A stretch of DNA of 64,000 nt from positions 3,901,501 through 3,965,500 of the forward strand of contig NZ_CP150265.1 in the NCBI RefSeq assembly GCF_037976325.1, given 5' to 3'. The notes under the pieces are model-generated. The model had not been told where the DNA came from. It saw nothing but the letters and a program-made list of their open reading frames with translations, and ran no database searches. The position numbers and the translations under genes are program-made. Origin of the DNA: Paenibacillus sp. FSL K6-3182. Lineage in GTDB: Bacteria > Bacillota > Bacilli > Paenibacillales > Paenibacillaceae. Of this stretch, positions 31,572 to 39,688 are shown piece after piece. How positions within the stretch are numbered: position 1 is the stretch's first letter; each line of letters begins with the position of its first letter.

Positions 31572-34001
31572 TTATACTTTCATCCGCTGCAAACGAAGTG
31601 CATTTAGCACAACGGATACGGAGCTAAGTGCCATAGCCGCACCAGCGACCCATGGGGCTAACAATCCGATTGCTGCAATAGGAATACCCAACGAGTTGTA
31701 AGCCAGCGCCCAAAATAGATTTTGTCTAATATTGCCCATCGTTTTACGACTCATAAAGATGGCATCTGGGATGCTATTCAGATCACCGCGCATTAGTGTA
31801 ATATCAGCAGCCTCCATCGCAACATCTGTACCTGTACCAATAGCCATTCCAATGTCCGCCATTGCTAAGGCCGGTGCATCATTTATCCCATCACCAACCA
31901 TCGCTACTTTTTTGCCTTGTGCTTGCAATTTCTTCACTTCTTCAGCTTTACCTTCTGGAAGTACTTCTGCCAGCACATGATCAATGCCAACTTGCCGCGC
32001 GATAGCTTGGGCAGTACGTTCATTGTCACCAGTAATCATAACGACTTGAATCCCCATTTGCTTCAAACGAGAAACGGCTTCTTTCGAAGTCTCCTTAATG
32101 GTGTCAGCAACGGCTACCATGCCTGCATATTGGCCATCAATCGCGAACAGCATCGTTGTTTTTCCTGCTTGCTCTAGGATAGACATTTGTTCAAAAGCAT
32201 GCTCCGCTTGAATACTATATTTCCCCATCAGCTTCCGAGTACCGGCTAATATCTCTTTGCCATCCACAATTGCCCGAATGCCATACCCAGGAATCGCTTC
32301 AAATTCATCAGCGTTTGGAAGCTCAATGTCTTTAGCCAATATGCCGGATACAATTGCTTCCGCAAGCGGATGCTCTGAGTTTTTCTCAGCAGCGCCGACG
32401 AGACGCAAGAAAGCATATTCATCCATCGTCTCCACAAATACATCCGTTAATTCGGGTTTGCCTTTGGTCACCGTTCCTGTTTTATCCAAAATAATTGCAT
32501 CAATTTTATGCGTTGATTCGAGATGCTCGCCGCCTTTAAAGAGAACTCCGAGCTCTGCAGCACGACCAGAACCTGCCATAATCGACGTAGGTGTTGCAAG
32601 ACCGAGAGCACACGGACAAGCGATGACAAGTATCGCGATCGCAATCTCTAATGCATTAGCGAAATCGCCAGGACTTATCCAGAAGTACCATACAACAAAA
32701 GCTGCAAGTGCGATTCCAACAACAATCGGTACAAAGATACCTGAGATAACATCAGCAACACGCTGAATTGGTGCTTTTGAACCCTGCGCTTCTTCTACAA
32801 CTTTAATAATTTGTGCTAAAGCCGTTTCTTTGCCGACCTTTGTTGCTTTCACTTTCAACCGACCATTTTTGTTAATCGTCGCTCCGATTACATGGTCGCC
32901 AATTTTTTTATCCACTGGAATGCTTTCACCAGTCAGCATGGACTCATCCACCGCTGATGTACCTTCGATGACTTCACCATCCACCGGAACCTTCTCACCC
33001 GGTTTTACCAGCACAACGTCTCCAGTAAGCACTTCCTCGACAGGAATCGTTAGCTCTTGACCATCACGAACGACTAACGCCGTCTTGGCTTGTAATCCCA
33101 TTAGTGTCTTGATTGCTTCAGAAGTACGCCCTTTCGCCAAACCTTCAAATAATTTACCGAGAATAACGAGTGTAATTAAAACTGCGCTTGTTTCATAATA
33201 CATGGATGGACTGTGGTGCATATTTCCAGACATCGTTGCCCAATCTATTGTCAGATATAGGCTATAAAAGTAAGCAGCTGACGTACCTAGAGCTACCAGA
33301 ACATCCATATTGGCACTTTTGTTGCGAAGTGCTTTGTAGGCTCCAACATAAAAATGTTTTCCGACATAAAATTGAACCGGAGTTGCAAGTGCAAGCTGAA
33401 ACCAAGGATTCATAAAAATTTCAGGCATCCAAATCCATGATGTAAATGAAAAATGAGTCACCATGGACCAAAGCAGCGGCAGCGACAAGATGGCAGATAT
33501 GAGAAGCTTGCGCTTTTGTTGTTTAATTTCTTTTTGACGATGCTCTGCCGGATCGCCAACCTCTTGTTTTGGCACTGCTTTGTACCCGAGTTTCTCGACT
33601 CGTTTTTGCATATCTGACAAAGTTACATCTGAAGGATTGAATTCTACATGAGCAGTTTCTATTGCGAAATTAACGGTAGCATTCGTGATACCAGGCAGTT
33701 TATTTAAAGCTTTCTCGATTTTAAGTGCACAAGCTGCGCAAGTCATCCCAACTAGCTGCAAATCAACGCTTTCCTTAGCCGTGCTGTACCCAAGCTTCTG
33801 TATGCTTTGTTCCATATTTGCAATGTTTGTTTTGCTTGGATCATAAATAACGGTAGCACGTTCCATTGCAAAATTTACATTCGCTTCCGAAACACCTTCA
33901 AGCTTATTTAATCCTTTCTCAATCCTATTCGCGCAAGCTGCACAAGTCATTCCAATAATTTGCAGGGAAGTTTGCTTCGTATCTGAGCTAGTCGCTTCCA
34001 T
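31572..34001 (-). CDS. copA: Copper-exporting P1B-type ATPase CopA
   Basis: 809 aa. Two N-terminal heavy-metal-associated domains each carry GMTCAAC. About eight membrane segments follow. The Cu(I) site CPC lies in [18 protein letters not shown], the phosphorylation motif is DKTGTVT, the P1B HP motif is SEHPLAEA, the hinge is [11 protein letters not shown], and the last helices contain the conserved [10 protein letters not shown] and MALSSVSVV. It exports Cu(I) from the cytosol. The ATG at 33999-34001 follows GAGGTGATCATC; a GTG nine bases upstream is less likely. It lies 24 bases downstream of copZ, in one operon under a CsoR-like promoter. Confidence 0.96.
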   Translation of the reverse strand: MEATSSDTKQTSLQIIGMTCAACANRIEKGLNKLEGVSEANVNFAMERATVIYDPSKTNIANMEQSIQKLGYSTAKESVDLQLVGMTCAACALKIEKALNKLPGITNATVNFAIETAHVEFNPSDVTLSDMQKRVEKLGYKAVPKQEVGDPAEHRQKEIKQQKRKLLISAILSLPLLWSMVTHFSFTSWIWMPEIFMNPWFQLALATPVQFYVGKHFYVGAYKALRNKSANMDVLVALGTSAAYFYSLYLTIDWATMSGNMHHSPSMYYETSAVLITLVILGKLFEGLAKGRTSEAIKTLMGLQAKTALVVRDGQELTIPVEEVLTGDVVLVKPGEKVPVDGEVIEGTSAVDESMLTGESIPVDKKIGDHVIGATINKNGRLKVKATKVGKETALAQIIKVVEEAQGSKAPIQRVADVISGIFVPIVVGIALAAFVVWYFWISPGDFANALEIAIAILVIACPCALGLATPTSIMAGSGRAAELGVLFKGGEHLESTHKIDAIILDKTGTVTKGKPELTDVFVETMDEYAFLRLVGAAEKNSEHPLAEAIVSGILAKDIELPNADEFEAIPGYGIRAIVDGKEILAGTRKLMGKYSIQAEHAFEQMSILEQAGKTTMLFAIDGQYAGMVAVADTIKETSKEAVSRLKQMGIQVVMITGDNERTAQAIARQVGIDHVLAEVLPEGKAEEVKKLQAQGKKVAMVGDGINDAPALAMADIGMAIGTGTDVAMEAADITLMRGDLNSIPDAIFMSRKTMGNIRQNLFWALAYNSLGIPIAAIGLLAPWVAGAAMALSSVSVVLNALRLQRMKV

Positions 34002-34025
34002 GATGATCACCTCTTTTTTTCTCGA

Positions 34026-34226
34026 TTAATGAACTTCATATCCTTGTTCTTCTATGGTTTCCTTGATCGTTTCAAGTGTTAGCTTACTTTCGTCGAACTC
34101 AACTTGAACCGATTCACTCGCCAGATCCACTTTTCCTTGTGCACCTATCGTGTTTAATGCTCCTTCAATGGAATTAACACAGTGATTGCAAGACATTCCT
34201 TCAACATGTAATGTTACATTTTTCAT
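34026..34226 (-). CDS. copZ: Copper chaperone CopZ
   Basis: A 66-aa heavy-metal-associated domain with GMSCNHC (Cu(I)-binding M-x-C-x-x-C). It shows the betaalphabetabetaalphabeta pattern of HMA proteins and ends EEQGYEVH. It delivers Cu(I) to CopA, encoded directly downstream. AAAGGAG lies ten bases before the ATG. It is first in the operon after the copper-responsive promoter. Confidence 0.95.
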   Translation of the reverse strand: MKNVTLHVEGMSCNHCVNSIEGALNTIGAQGKVDLASESVQVEFDESKLTLETIKETIEEQGYEVH

Positions 34227-34317
34227 TGTTCATATCTCCTTTATGTGAATCATTTATTTTTATCTTCGTATTGAAAATACAATGTTTAAGAAGTTTACTG
34301 CTCTTTCTCATAAACGC

Positions 34318-34347
34318 ACTATACCCCCCTACTGTATATTATGTCAA
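34318..34347 (-). promoter_or_regulatory. copZ-copA promoter with embedded CsoR-like operator
   Basis: On the minus strand TTGACA (34342-34347) and TATAGT (34318-34323) are 18 bases apart. Between and over them lies TACAGTAGGGGGGTAT, which resembles the Bacillus CsoR box TACCCTACGGGGGTAT. Repressor binding would block the promoter until Cu(I) binds. No csoR gene is in this window. The leader is about 85 bases. Confidence 0.75.
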
Positions 34348-34607
34348 TCATTTTATCTATTTTCATTCTATATTGTGTCATTGACCATTTGCTTACTCCA
34401 TCTGAAACAGAGAAATTTGCACAAAATGCATATAGTTTATCCCTTTCGATTTCAGCTCGATTTTTCAAGTATTCTGTCAGATTAATTCTTTGTCATGGAT
34501 AAAAAAGTTGGCTTCAGGAAACATTAATCGACGATAGTGATCAAAGATTTTTTACATGCAATTCATAAAGAAACAAACGAATTTAAAAACAATAGTTGGA
34601 GGTTCTT

Positions 34608-34955
34608 ATGACTTACCTGTATAGCTTTGGGCTTTTATTTGGAGGATTGTTTGTAGTTAATTATATTTTTTCTTATCAAGGGAAACATATTGAACCCCAA
34701 TTTTGGTCAACTTTAAAGTTTCAATTGCTAATGTTACCCTTCTTTTTAATGGCTAATTTATCTATTGGTTATGGTGTAAAGTATGGTCTCAAATCTTCCG
34801 GGAATCTTAGCTTTACTTTAGTAGCCGCTAAGTGTTTGGAAATATTAATTTCGTTAATTATGGGGTACTTGTTTCTAAAAGAATTCCCCAATTGGAAAAA
34901 CTGGGTTGGCTTAGTGATTATCGTTATTGGGTTGTTCCTCGTTAAACAAAAGTAG
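34608..34955 (+). CDS. Small four-helix membrane protein, EamA/SMR-like
   Basis: 115 aa with four predicted membrane segments: YSFGLLFGGLFVVNYIF, FQLLMLPFFLMANLSIGYG, SFTLVAAKCLEILISLIMGYLFL and WVGLVIIVIGLFLV. This matches the size and layout of half-EamA or small multidrug resistance-type proteins. The classic SMR glutamate in helix 1 is absent, so the transport function is uncertain. The ATG at 34608 has GGAGG five bases upstream. The gene and the next one are clearly AT-richer than most of the window, hinting at acquisition from a low-GC source. Confidence 0.65.
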   Translation: MTYLYSFGLLFGGLFVVNYIFSYQGKHIEPQFWSTLKFQLLMLPFFLMANLSIGYGVKYGLKSSGNLSFTLVAAKCLEILISLIMGYLFLKEFPNWKNWVGLVIIVIGLFLVKQK

Positions 34956-35023
34956 CCACTTCCATAAAAAAGAAAAATTTATGACTTCCATAACAGGAAA
35001 ATGGGGTTTTCTGTCGAATTGTA

Positions 35024-35947
35024 ATGACGTCTATGGAAGAGGAGGAGATTTTCATCAAACAATTTATGATCGGGCAATACGGAGGATTTGATGACCGTAA
35101 ATATGAAAAGGATTTTAGAGATAGTTTTTATGGGATTGAAGCATGTTTGTTCCATACCCATGAAGATTATTTAAAGCTTGTTGAAGAAGCAAAAAAAAGA
35201 GGGTTTCATATCGGAGTGCATTTTCCTATGCGAGCTAATGCGTCAAAACTAAGAGATGCATTAGTTTTATCATTAGATGATAAGATTAGAACTGATGCAT
35301 TCAACAATATTGAAGAAGAGCTGAATTATTTAGCAACAGCCCCACTTGATTATATTTTGTTCCATTATCCTAAACCAGTCCTATTGGATGACAACGTCAA
35401 CTGGGATACATGGAAATTTACGAATAGCACGGAATACATTTTAGAAAGCAATTATTGTTTTGAGCAATTTGTTGAAAAAAGCGAATACCTTTTCAACTGG
35501 CTTACGGAAAAAAGCGAGCAATATCATTTCACCCCATTACTGGAGTTTGATGCACTAAATAAGTATATCTATGATACGGATTTCTTGGAAAATTTGCTTT
35601 TAAAGTACCCGAAAATTAAGCTGTGCCTGGATACGGCAAGACTATTTCATCAAGAGAGTATAGATCCTTCGCTAGATGCAAGAAAAATATTTAGAAAGTA
35701 TACGAAATATACTGCTTCGATTCATTTGTCAAACATGCAAATTACCGATACCATTCAAAATAGACATCATCCGGCACTCCCCGAACTCAGTCCCGATGAG
35801 GGATGGGCACCGATAGAAGATTATTTGAACATTATTAGAGAAGAAAATAATAAAGTAAGGATCATGTTCGAGCACAGGTCTGATCGTATTAGCGAACAAC
35901 AATTAGAAAGCTGTTACTTATGGGTAGATAGCATTCTAAATAAATAA
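35024..35947 (+). CDS. Sugar phosphate isomerase/epimerase-like TIM barrel protein
   Basis: About 300 aa of the xylose-isomerase-like (AP_endonuc_2) fold. Metal-ligand candidates appear in order: FHIGVHFPM, YILFHYPKP, PLLEFDALN (Glu), KLCLDTARL (Asp), SIHLSNMQI (His) and IMFEHRSDR (Glu). Substrate unknown. ATG starts at 35024 and 35033 lack a ribosome site. GAGGAGGAG lies six bases before an ATC at 35054, which would give MKQFMIGQYGGFDD; the next ATG (35066) is 18 bases away. The start is therefore uncertain and possibly non-AUG. Base composition is AT-rich like the preceding gene. A terminator follows. Confidence 0.8.
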   Translation: MTSMEEEEIFIKQFMIGQYGGFDDRKYEKDFRDSFYGIEACLFHTHEDYLKLVEEAKKRGFHIGVHFPMRANASKLRDALVLSLDDKIRTDAFNNIEEELNYLATAPLDYILFHYPKPVLLDDNVNWDTWKFTNSTEYILESNYCFEQFVEKSEYLFNWLTEKSEQYHFTPLLEFDALNKYIYDTDFLENLLLKYPKIKLCLDTARLFHQESIDPSLDARKIFRKYTKYTASIHLSNMQITDTIQNRHHPALPELSPDEGWAPIEDYLNIIREENNKVRIMFEHRSDRISEQQLESCYLWVDSILNK

Positions 35948-35959
35948 GATTCACCTATT

Positions 35960-35989
35960 AGCTGCCATACTAATTAGAGGCAGCTTTTT
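35960..35989. terminator. Terminator after the TIM-barrel gene
   Basis: AGCTGCC/GGCAGCT stem with a 12-base loop, then TTTTT, between convergent genes. Confidence 0.75.
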
Positions 35990-35996
35990 AATTGCC

Positions 35997-36611
35997 TTAA
36001 GGAATGACATATGTACGCAAATTGAAAACCTGACTAGAAGCCATCGTTATTTTCAGCATCTGCCGTGAAATTTCTTCCTCGGTTTGCCGCATCCCATTTT
36101 GCAGCCAGTATTTATATATTCCTATAGCCCCTCCAACAATCCAGTTCACAAGCAGGTCCGATTCAATCTCCGGATTCTGCTGCCCCATCCGGCGTATTAA
36201 TTGAAGCAAAGATTCAAACATTTGATCATGAAGTCGATCCGAGAAGTTAAGAACGCCATTTCCAAGCAGCATGATGCTATAGAAATCAGAATGTTTTTTT
36301 ATATGACCAACGGAAAGCCTGATCGTCTTCATATATTCAATGGACGGTCGCTTTGACGCTGGTAATTCTGTAACGCCTTCAATAATATCGGCGTATTCAG
36401 TTAGCACGTCTTCAATAAGCTCCATAAGGAGCTCATCTTTCGTTGAGAAATGATCATAGTAGGTTACGCGGTTTACACCCGCTATTTCTGTTACTTCTTT
36501 AATTTTTATTTGGTTATAGCTTTTGACAGCCATCAGTGATAACAGCGCTTCTTTGAGAAATGTGCGGGTGCGGACACCACGTACATCTAAGGTATTGTAC
36601 ACTTTTGTCAT
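35997..36611 (-). CDS. TetR/AcrR family transcriptional regulator
   Basis: 204 aa. The N-terminal TetR helix-turn-helix (TFLKEALLSLMAVKSYNQIKI, KEVTEIAGVNRVTYYDHFSTKDELL) has the typical V-x-x-x-T-x-Y-x-x-F recognition helix. The C-terminal ligand-binding helices include MLLGNGVLNFSDRLHDQM and WIVGGAIGIYKYWLQNG (TetR_C-type of the dihydroxyacetone-kinase-regulator-like group). GAGGGG eight bases before the ATG at 36609-36611 sets the start. It is divergent from an SDR gene and probably represses it through the inverted repeats between them. Confidence 0.92.
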   Translation of the reverse strand: MTKVYNTLDVRGVRTRTFLKEALLSLMAVKSYNQIKIKEVTEIAGVNRVTYYDHFSTKDELLMELIEDVLTEYADIIEGVTELPASKRPSIEYMKTIRLSVGHIKKHSDFYSIMLLGNGVLNFSDRLHDQMFESLLQLIRRMGQQNPEIESDLLVNWIVGGAIGIYKYWLQNGMRQTEEEISRQMLKITMASSQVFNLRTYVIP

Positions 36612-36665
36612 TTGCTCAGCCCCTCGTTCATTCACATGCTTGTTGAACTAATTTATACCTTAAAC

Positions 36666-36686
36666 GACATTTTGACTCGAAATGTC
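36666..36686. promoter_or_regulatory. Candidate TetR operator, 7-7-7 inverted repeat
   Basis: GACATTT-tgactcg-AAATGTC is perfect. It lies 55 bases before the TetR start and 98 before the SDR start. A second, smaller dyad ACGAC-AGGAC-GTCGT (36724-36738) lies nearer the SDR gene and shares the ACGACA core. Confidence 0.65.
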
Positions 36687-36783
36687 ATAGTAATAATCAC
36701 TTAACTTGTTATCCTAAGTATATACGACAGGACGTCGTCAAATAAAGAAAGAACCAATCTGCCTAGTCGAGAGGATGATTTAA

Positions 36784-37545
36784 ATGAAATTACAAGGAAA
36801 AACAGCCGTAATCACAGGCGCAGCGTCAGGTATGGGCAAGGAAATGGCTTTATTATTCGCACAAGAAGGTGCTCAAGTAGTTGTAGCCGATATTAATGAA
36901 GCGGCAGTAACTTCTGTTGTTGAGGAAATTAATTCATCTGGTGGACAAGCCAAAGGCGTAGTTACAAACGTTACAAAGGAAGAAGACGTTGCCCGAATGA
37001 TTGACACTGCTGTAAATGATTTCGGCAAACTTGATATATTAGTAAACAATGCAGGTATTATGGATCAAATGCTGCCCGCAGAATCCGTTACCGATGAAAT
37101 GTGGAACAGAGTAATGGACATTAACGTAACTGGTCCTATGAGAGCTATTCGCAAAGCTATTCCCCTCATGACAAAGCAAGGCCATGGCGTCATTATTAAC
37201 ACAGCTTCTGTCGGCGGTCTATTTGGTTCACGCGCAGGCATTGCTTACACAGCTTCCAAGCATGCTGTTGTTGGCATTACCAAAAATGTAGGATTCCAAT
37301 ATGGCAAGCTCGGCATTCGATGTAATGCTATCGCGCCTGGCGCTGTTGCTACAAACATTGGTGCAGGTATGACACAAGCTGATCCATTTGGTATCGAACA
37401 AGCTATGGCAGGTATGTCCTTACAACGCGGAGAAGCGGCAGACCCGAAACAAATTGCAAGCGTTGCTTTATTTCTAGCTTCAGATGATTCTAGCTTTATT
37501 AACGGCACTGTAGTTACCGCAGATGGCGGTTGGTCAGCATACTAA
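36784..37545 (+). CDS. Short-chain dehydrogenase/reductase (SDR)
   Basis: 253 aa classical SDR. The cofactor motif TGAASGMG lies at residues 12-19. VADINEAAV, with Asp at the end of strand 2, suggests NAD(H) preference. NNAGIM, INTASVGGL with the catalytic Ser, and YTASKHAV with the catalytic Tyr and Lys are all intact. It ends VVTADGGWSAY, as in glucose-1-dehydrogenase-like enzymes. The substrate is unknown. GAGAGGATGATTTAA precedes the ATG. It is controlled, by inference, by the divergent TetR regulator. Confidence 0.95.
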   Translation: MKLQGKTAVITGAASGMGKEMALLFAQEGAQVVVADINEAAVTSVVEEINSSGGQAKGVVTNVTKEEDVARMIDTAVNDFGKLDILVNNAGIMDQMLPAESVTDEMWNRVMDINVTGPMRAIRKAIPLMTKQGHGVIINTASVGGLFGSRAGIAYTASKHAVVGITKNVGFQYGKLGIRCNAIAPGAVATNIGAGMTQADPFGIEQAMAGMSLQRGEAADPKQIASVALFLASDDSSFINGTVVTADGGWSAY

Positions 37546-37562
37546 AACACTAATGAACAGCA

Positions 37563-37590
37563 AAGGAGCCATCACTTGTGATGGCTCCTT
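37563..37590. terminator. Terminator after the SDR gene
   Basis: A perfect 13-bp stem AAGGAGCCATCAC/GTGATGGCTCCTT with a TT loop, followed by ATTTTG. Confidence 0.85.
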
Positions 37591-37647
37591 ATTTTGTTAT
37601 TAACAATAGATATGAAGATTACGAAATTATGTTTACTCTAGTACAGC

Positions 37648-38022
37648 TTAGTTAAACCCAGGAAAATCAGATAAATCGGATAGTCGGATAAAAAATAGTA
37701 CAAATGATAAAACACCTACGAGGATGATCGGGAAAGTTTGTTTGAAAGAATCTTTTACACGTACATGAGTTAATGTGCCTCCGATAGCTGTAACGCCAAG
37801 CAATAACGCGCCAGCTGATGCCCAGCTGTGCTCCCAGTATCCAATAATTAAAGCAATGGCAGCGATTAATTCAACAACACCCGTTACAACTCGGAACCAT
37901 TGCGGCAAGCCCCATTGTTTAAAGCCGTCAACATGCATCTTCGAACCCGATACTTTACCGAATCCCGCCATCAAAAACATCAAACCTAATAGTCCCTGCA
38001 ATACCAACGCTAATATTTCCAT
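37648..38022 (-). CDS. DoxX family membrane protein
   Basis: 124 aa with four membrane helices: LVLQGLLGLMFLMAGFGKV, VVTGVVELIAAIALIIGY, AGALLLGVTAIGGTLTHV and FPIILVGVLSFVLFFI. This fits the DoxX-like family (YfiD-type), which is linked to thiol/oxidative stress and quinone chemistry. AAAGGAGAG precedes the ATG. The upstream 250 bases contain three copies of a GCACATTATAA box and a palindrome shared with the Rrf2 gene, so Rrf2 control is likely. Confidence 0.88.
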   Translation of the reverse strand: MEILALVLQGLLGLMFLMAGFGKVSGSKMHVDGFKQWGLPQWFRVVTGVVELIAAIALIIGYWEHSWASAGALLLGVTAIGGTLTHVRVKDSFKQTFPIILVGVLSFVLFFIRLSDLSDFPGFN

Positions 38023-38064
38023 TGTAGACTCTCCTTTTTTTCTCGGTTAATGCAACCTATGAAG

Positions 38065-38075
38065 GCACATTATAA
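38065..38075 (-). promoter_or_regulatory. GCACATTATAA box before doxX
   Basis: On the minus strand this reads TTATAATGTGC and contains a perfect TATAAT -10 hexamer about 43 bases before the doxX ATG. The same 11-mer occurs at 38223-38233 and 38775-38785. Confidence 0.6.
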
Positions 38076-38159
38076 AACAGACTATTCTTTTTAAATATTT
38101 AATGCTTACTGTTGTTATTTCCGATTTAGGTCATACCCCCATAATCTTCAAAGTTAAAT

Positions 38160-38233
38160 GTGCTTGTCACAAGCACATATAATACAAAAATAAAAGTGCA
38201 GTGTTAACTGCAACTCATTTAAGCACATTATAA
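38160..38233. promoter_or_regulatory. Palindrome GTGCTTG-TCA-CAAGCAC and second GCACATTATAA box
   Basis: The perfect 7-3-7 palindrome at 38160-38176 is followed by GCACATATAATAC. The box at 38223-38233 carries TATAAT on the minus strand with TAGTCA 17 bases before it. The region lies between the Rrf2 stop and doxX and is probably the regulated doxX promoter region. Confidence 0.55.
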
Positions 38234-38272
38234 TTCGTTTCAAAACGTTTGACTAGTACTTTGTTGAAAAAA

Positions 38273-38710
38273 TTAAACGACAAAAAAATCTACACGCTCC
38301 ATCACATCATTAATAGTATATTGTCGAAGGTAATCAATCGTTTTTTGCTCCGCTTCAAACAGAATTTTTTCCAGCTCTCCGTCCAGTTTATGGCCTGTTT
38401 CTCCACAATTGCCATCACCTACTGGTTCAGCTGTACATGTATTTACTGCCGCGTAAATGTCGCCTAATGTAATTTCATTCGCTGTTTTTCTTAAAATATA
38501 TCCGCCTTCTCTACCGCCCTTTGACTCCACAATGCCGGCTGCCGCTAATGCTTGCATAACTCTTCTCATAAAAGTTGCATGCGAATTCACCTGATTTGCA
38601 ATCATCGTACTTGATAAGATGCTGCCGCTCTGCGCTAACCAGACAATGGAATGAACCGCTATTTTAAATCTAGGAGGTCCGATATTAACTCCACGATTTG
38701 CAGTACTCAT
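38273..38710 (-). CDS. Rrf2 family transcriptional regulator
   Basis: 145 aa. The winged helix (FKIAVHSIVWLAQSG, SSTMIANQVNSHATFMRRVMQALAAAGIVES, wing KGGREGGYILRKTANEITLGDIYAAV) is of the Rrf2 type. Two or three Cys follow (VNTCTAEPVGDGNCGETG), spaced like the metal- or redox-sensing loop of the family but in a shortened form. AAGGAG eight bases before the ATG at 38708-38710 sets the start. Its own promoter carries the GCACATTATAA box, which suggests autoregulation and control of doxX. Confidence 0.9.
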   Translation of the reverse strand: MSTANRGVNIGPPRFKIAVHSIVWLAQSGSILSSTMIANQVNSHATFMRRVMQALAAAGIVESKGGREGGYILRKTANEITLGDIYAAVNTCTAEPVGDGNCGETGHKLDGELEKILFEAEQKTIDYLRQYTINDVMERVDFFVV

Positions 38711-38774
38711 ATCAATCACTCCTTCAGCCACTTATGTGGCTTAAACATCATATTATGAATTGTATTTCTATTAA

Positions 38775-38807
38775 GCACATTATAAAGTAATGCATTTTCA
38801 TGTTCAA
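38775..38807 (-). promoter_or_regulatory. Rrf2 gene promoter overlapping a GCACATTATAA box
   Basis: On the minus strand TTGAAC (38802-38807), 17 bases, then TATAAT (38779-38784) inside TTATAATGTGC. Repressor binding to the box would cover the -10 element. Confidence 0.65.
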
Positions 38808-38894
38808 GTTTGTCACCCCCAAGACAGTCATACTTCTTTTTCGCTTCTGTCTAACTTATAACTAGGCTTATGACATGATTCATTTAGCTAGGTA

Positions 38895-38934
38895 ACAAAC
38901 ACCCAATCAACAAATACCCATCCAGCATAAATTA
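38895..38934 (+). promoter_or_regulatory. YjcZ-type sporulation promoter, copy 3
   Basis: ACAAACACCCAATCA (38895-38909), 16 bases, then CATAAATTA (38926-38934), 35 bases before the ATG. This is the same module as in the two genes near 28.4-28.7 kb, 10 kb away. Confidence 0.7.
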
Positions 38935-38969
38935 CACAGTACACAGAACGTAAGGAGGTGCATTGAAAA

Positions 38970-39134
38970 ATGTCTGGTCACGTTGGTGGAGCTTTCTCGA
39001 GCTTAGGGATCATCTTAGTCCTCTTTATTCTCTTGGTGATTATCGCTTGCAGTTGCGGATTTGGCGGAGTTGGCGGATACGGTGGATATGGTGGAGTTAG
39101 CGGAGTTGGCGCTGGTCATGGTAAAGGATACTAA
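38970..39134 (+). CDS. YjcZ family sporulation protein, 54 aa
   Basis: MSGHVGGAFSSLG leads into the membrane helix IILVLFILLVIIACSCG. A Gly/Tyr/Val-rich tail (GYGGYGGV) ends GHGKGY. The helix is identical to that of the 38-aa protein at 28683. Family members are tiny sporulation proteins associated with coat assembly. AAGGAGGTG lies 10 bases before the ATG. It is monocistronic, with its own promoter and terminator. The longer Gly-rich tail may have grown by duplication of GGYGGY units. Confidence 0.88.
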   Translation: MSGHVGGAFSSLGIILVLFILLVIIACSCGFGGVGGYGGYGGVSGVGAGHGKGY

Positions 39135-39183
39135 GAAGAAGGTCTAACCCGTATCGTTGCGAGTATATAGAGGTTTATATTAT

Positions 39184-39222
39184 CCACAAGGACCATTTCG
39201 TGGGCCTTGTGGTCTTCCTTTT
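39184..39222 (+). terminator. Terminator after YjcZ copy 3
   Basis: CCACAAGG/CCTTGTGG stem (39184-39191 with 39205-39212), followed by TCTTCCTTTTT. Confidence 0.8.
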
Positions 39223-39289
39223 TCCATTACATAAATCAATATTAATAAGGAATTTATTCCATTTTATTCGTCTGCTGTAGCCATTTATC

Positions 39290-39577
39290 ATGTACAATAA
39301 AAGAAATACCGATCAACTATTTTCAACTTTCTTAATTGCTTCATTTAATCGCGAATACACAAATAAGGGGCTGATCCTTGTGGTATTGTTTGCAATCCTC
39401 TTTGTCATCATTGCATTCCTTAATATTTTCTTTCCTAAGTTCGGTTGGTACATGAGATACGGCTGGATGGTTAAAGGAAATTCTGAACCTAGCGATGCTT
39501 ACATACTAATGAGCCGGATAAGCAGTATCATCATTCTTATTGTTTTTCTATTTGTCATCCTGCCTAATCTTTTCTAA
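39290..39577 (+). CDS. Small two-helix membrane protein, DUF6199-like
   Basis: 95 aa with hydrophobic segments GLILVVLFAILFVIIAFLNIFF and ISSIIILIVFLFVILPNLF. Between them lies W-Y-M-R-Y-G-W-M-V-K-G-N-S-E-P-S-D-A-Y, which matches the pattern of DUF6199-type proteins (GW-x-x-x-x-x-x-E-P-S) of unknown function. The ATG has no strong ribosome site, so the start is uncertain; another start within the first 25 residues is possible. AT-rich. Confidence 0.55.
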   Translation: MYNKRNTDQLFSTFLIASFNREYTNKGLILVVLFAILFVIIAFLNIFFPKFGWYMRYGWMVKGNSEPSDAYILMSRISSIIILIVFLFVILPNLF

Positions 39578-39688
39578 AATAACATCTTAATTTTTCATAA
39601 AAAATTTGATTCCAGACCATCTAATGATACAATTGGAATGAAAATATTGGAGCAATAATGAGCCAATAATCATGAAGGAGTGAATAAA

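Noticed and set aside
31498..33415. Several plus-strand frames opposite copA
   Set aside because: All are antisense to a fully conserved P-type ATPase and show no independent signals.
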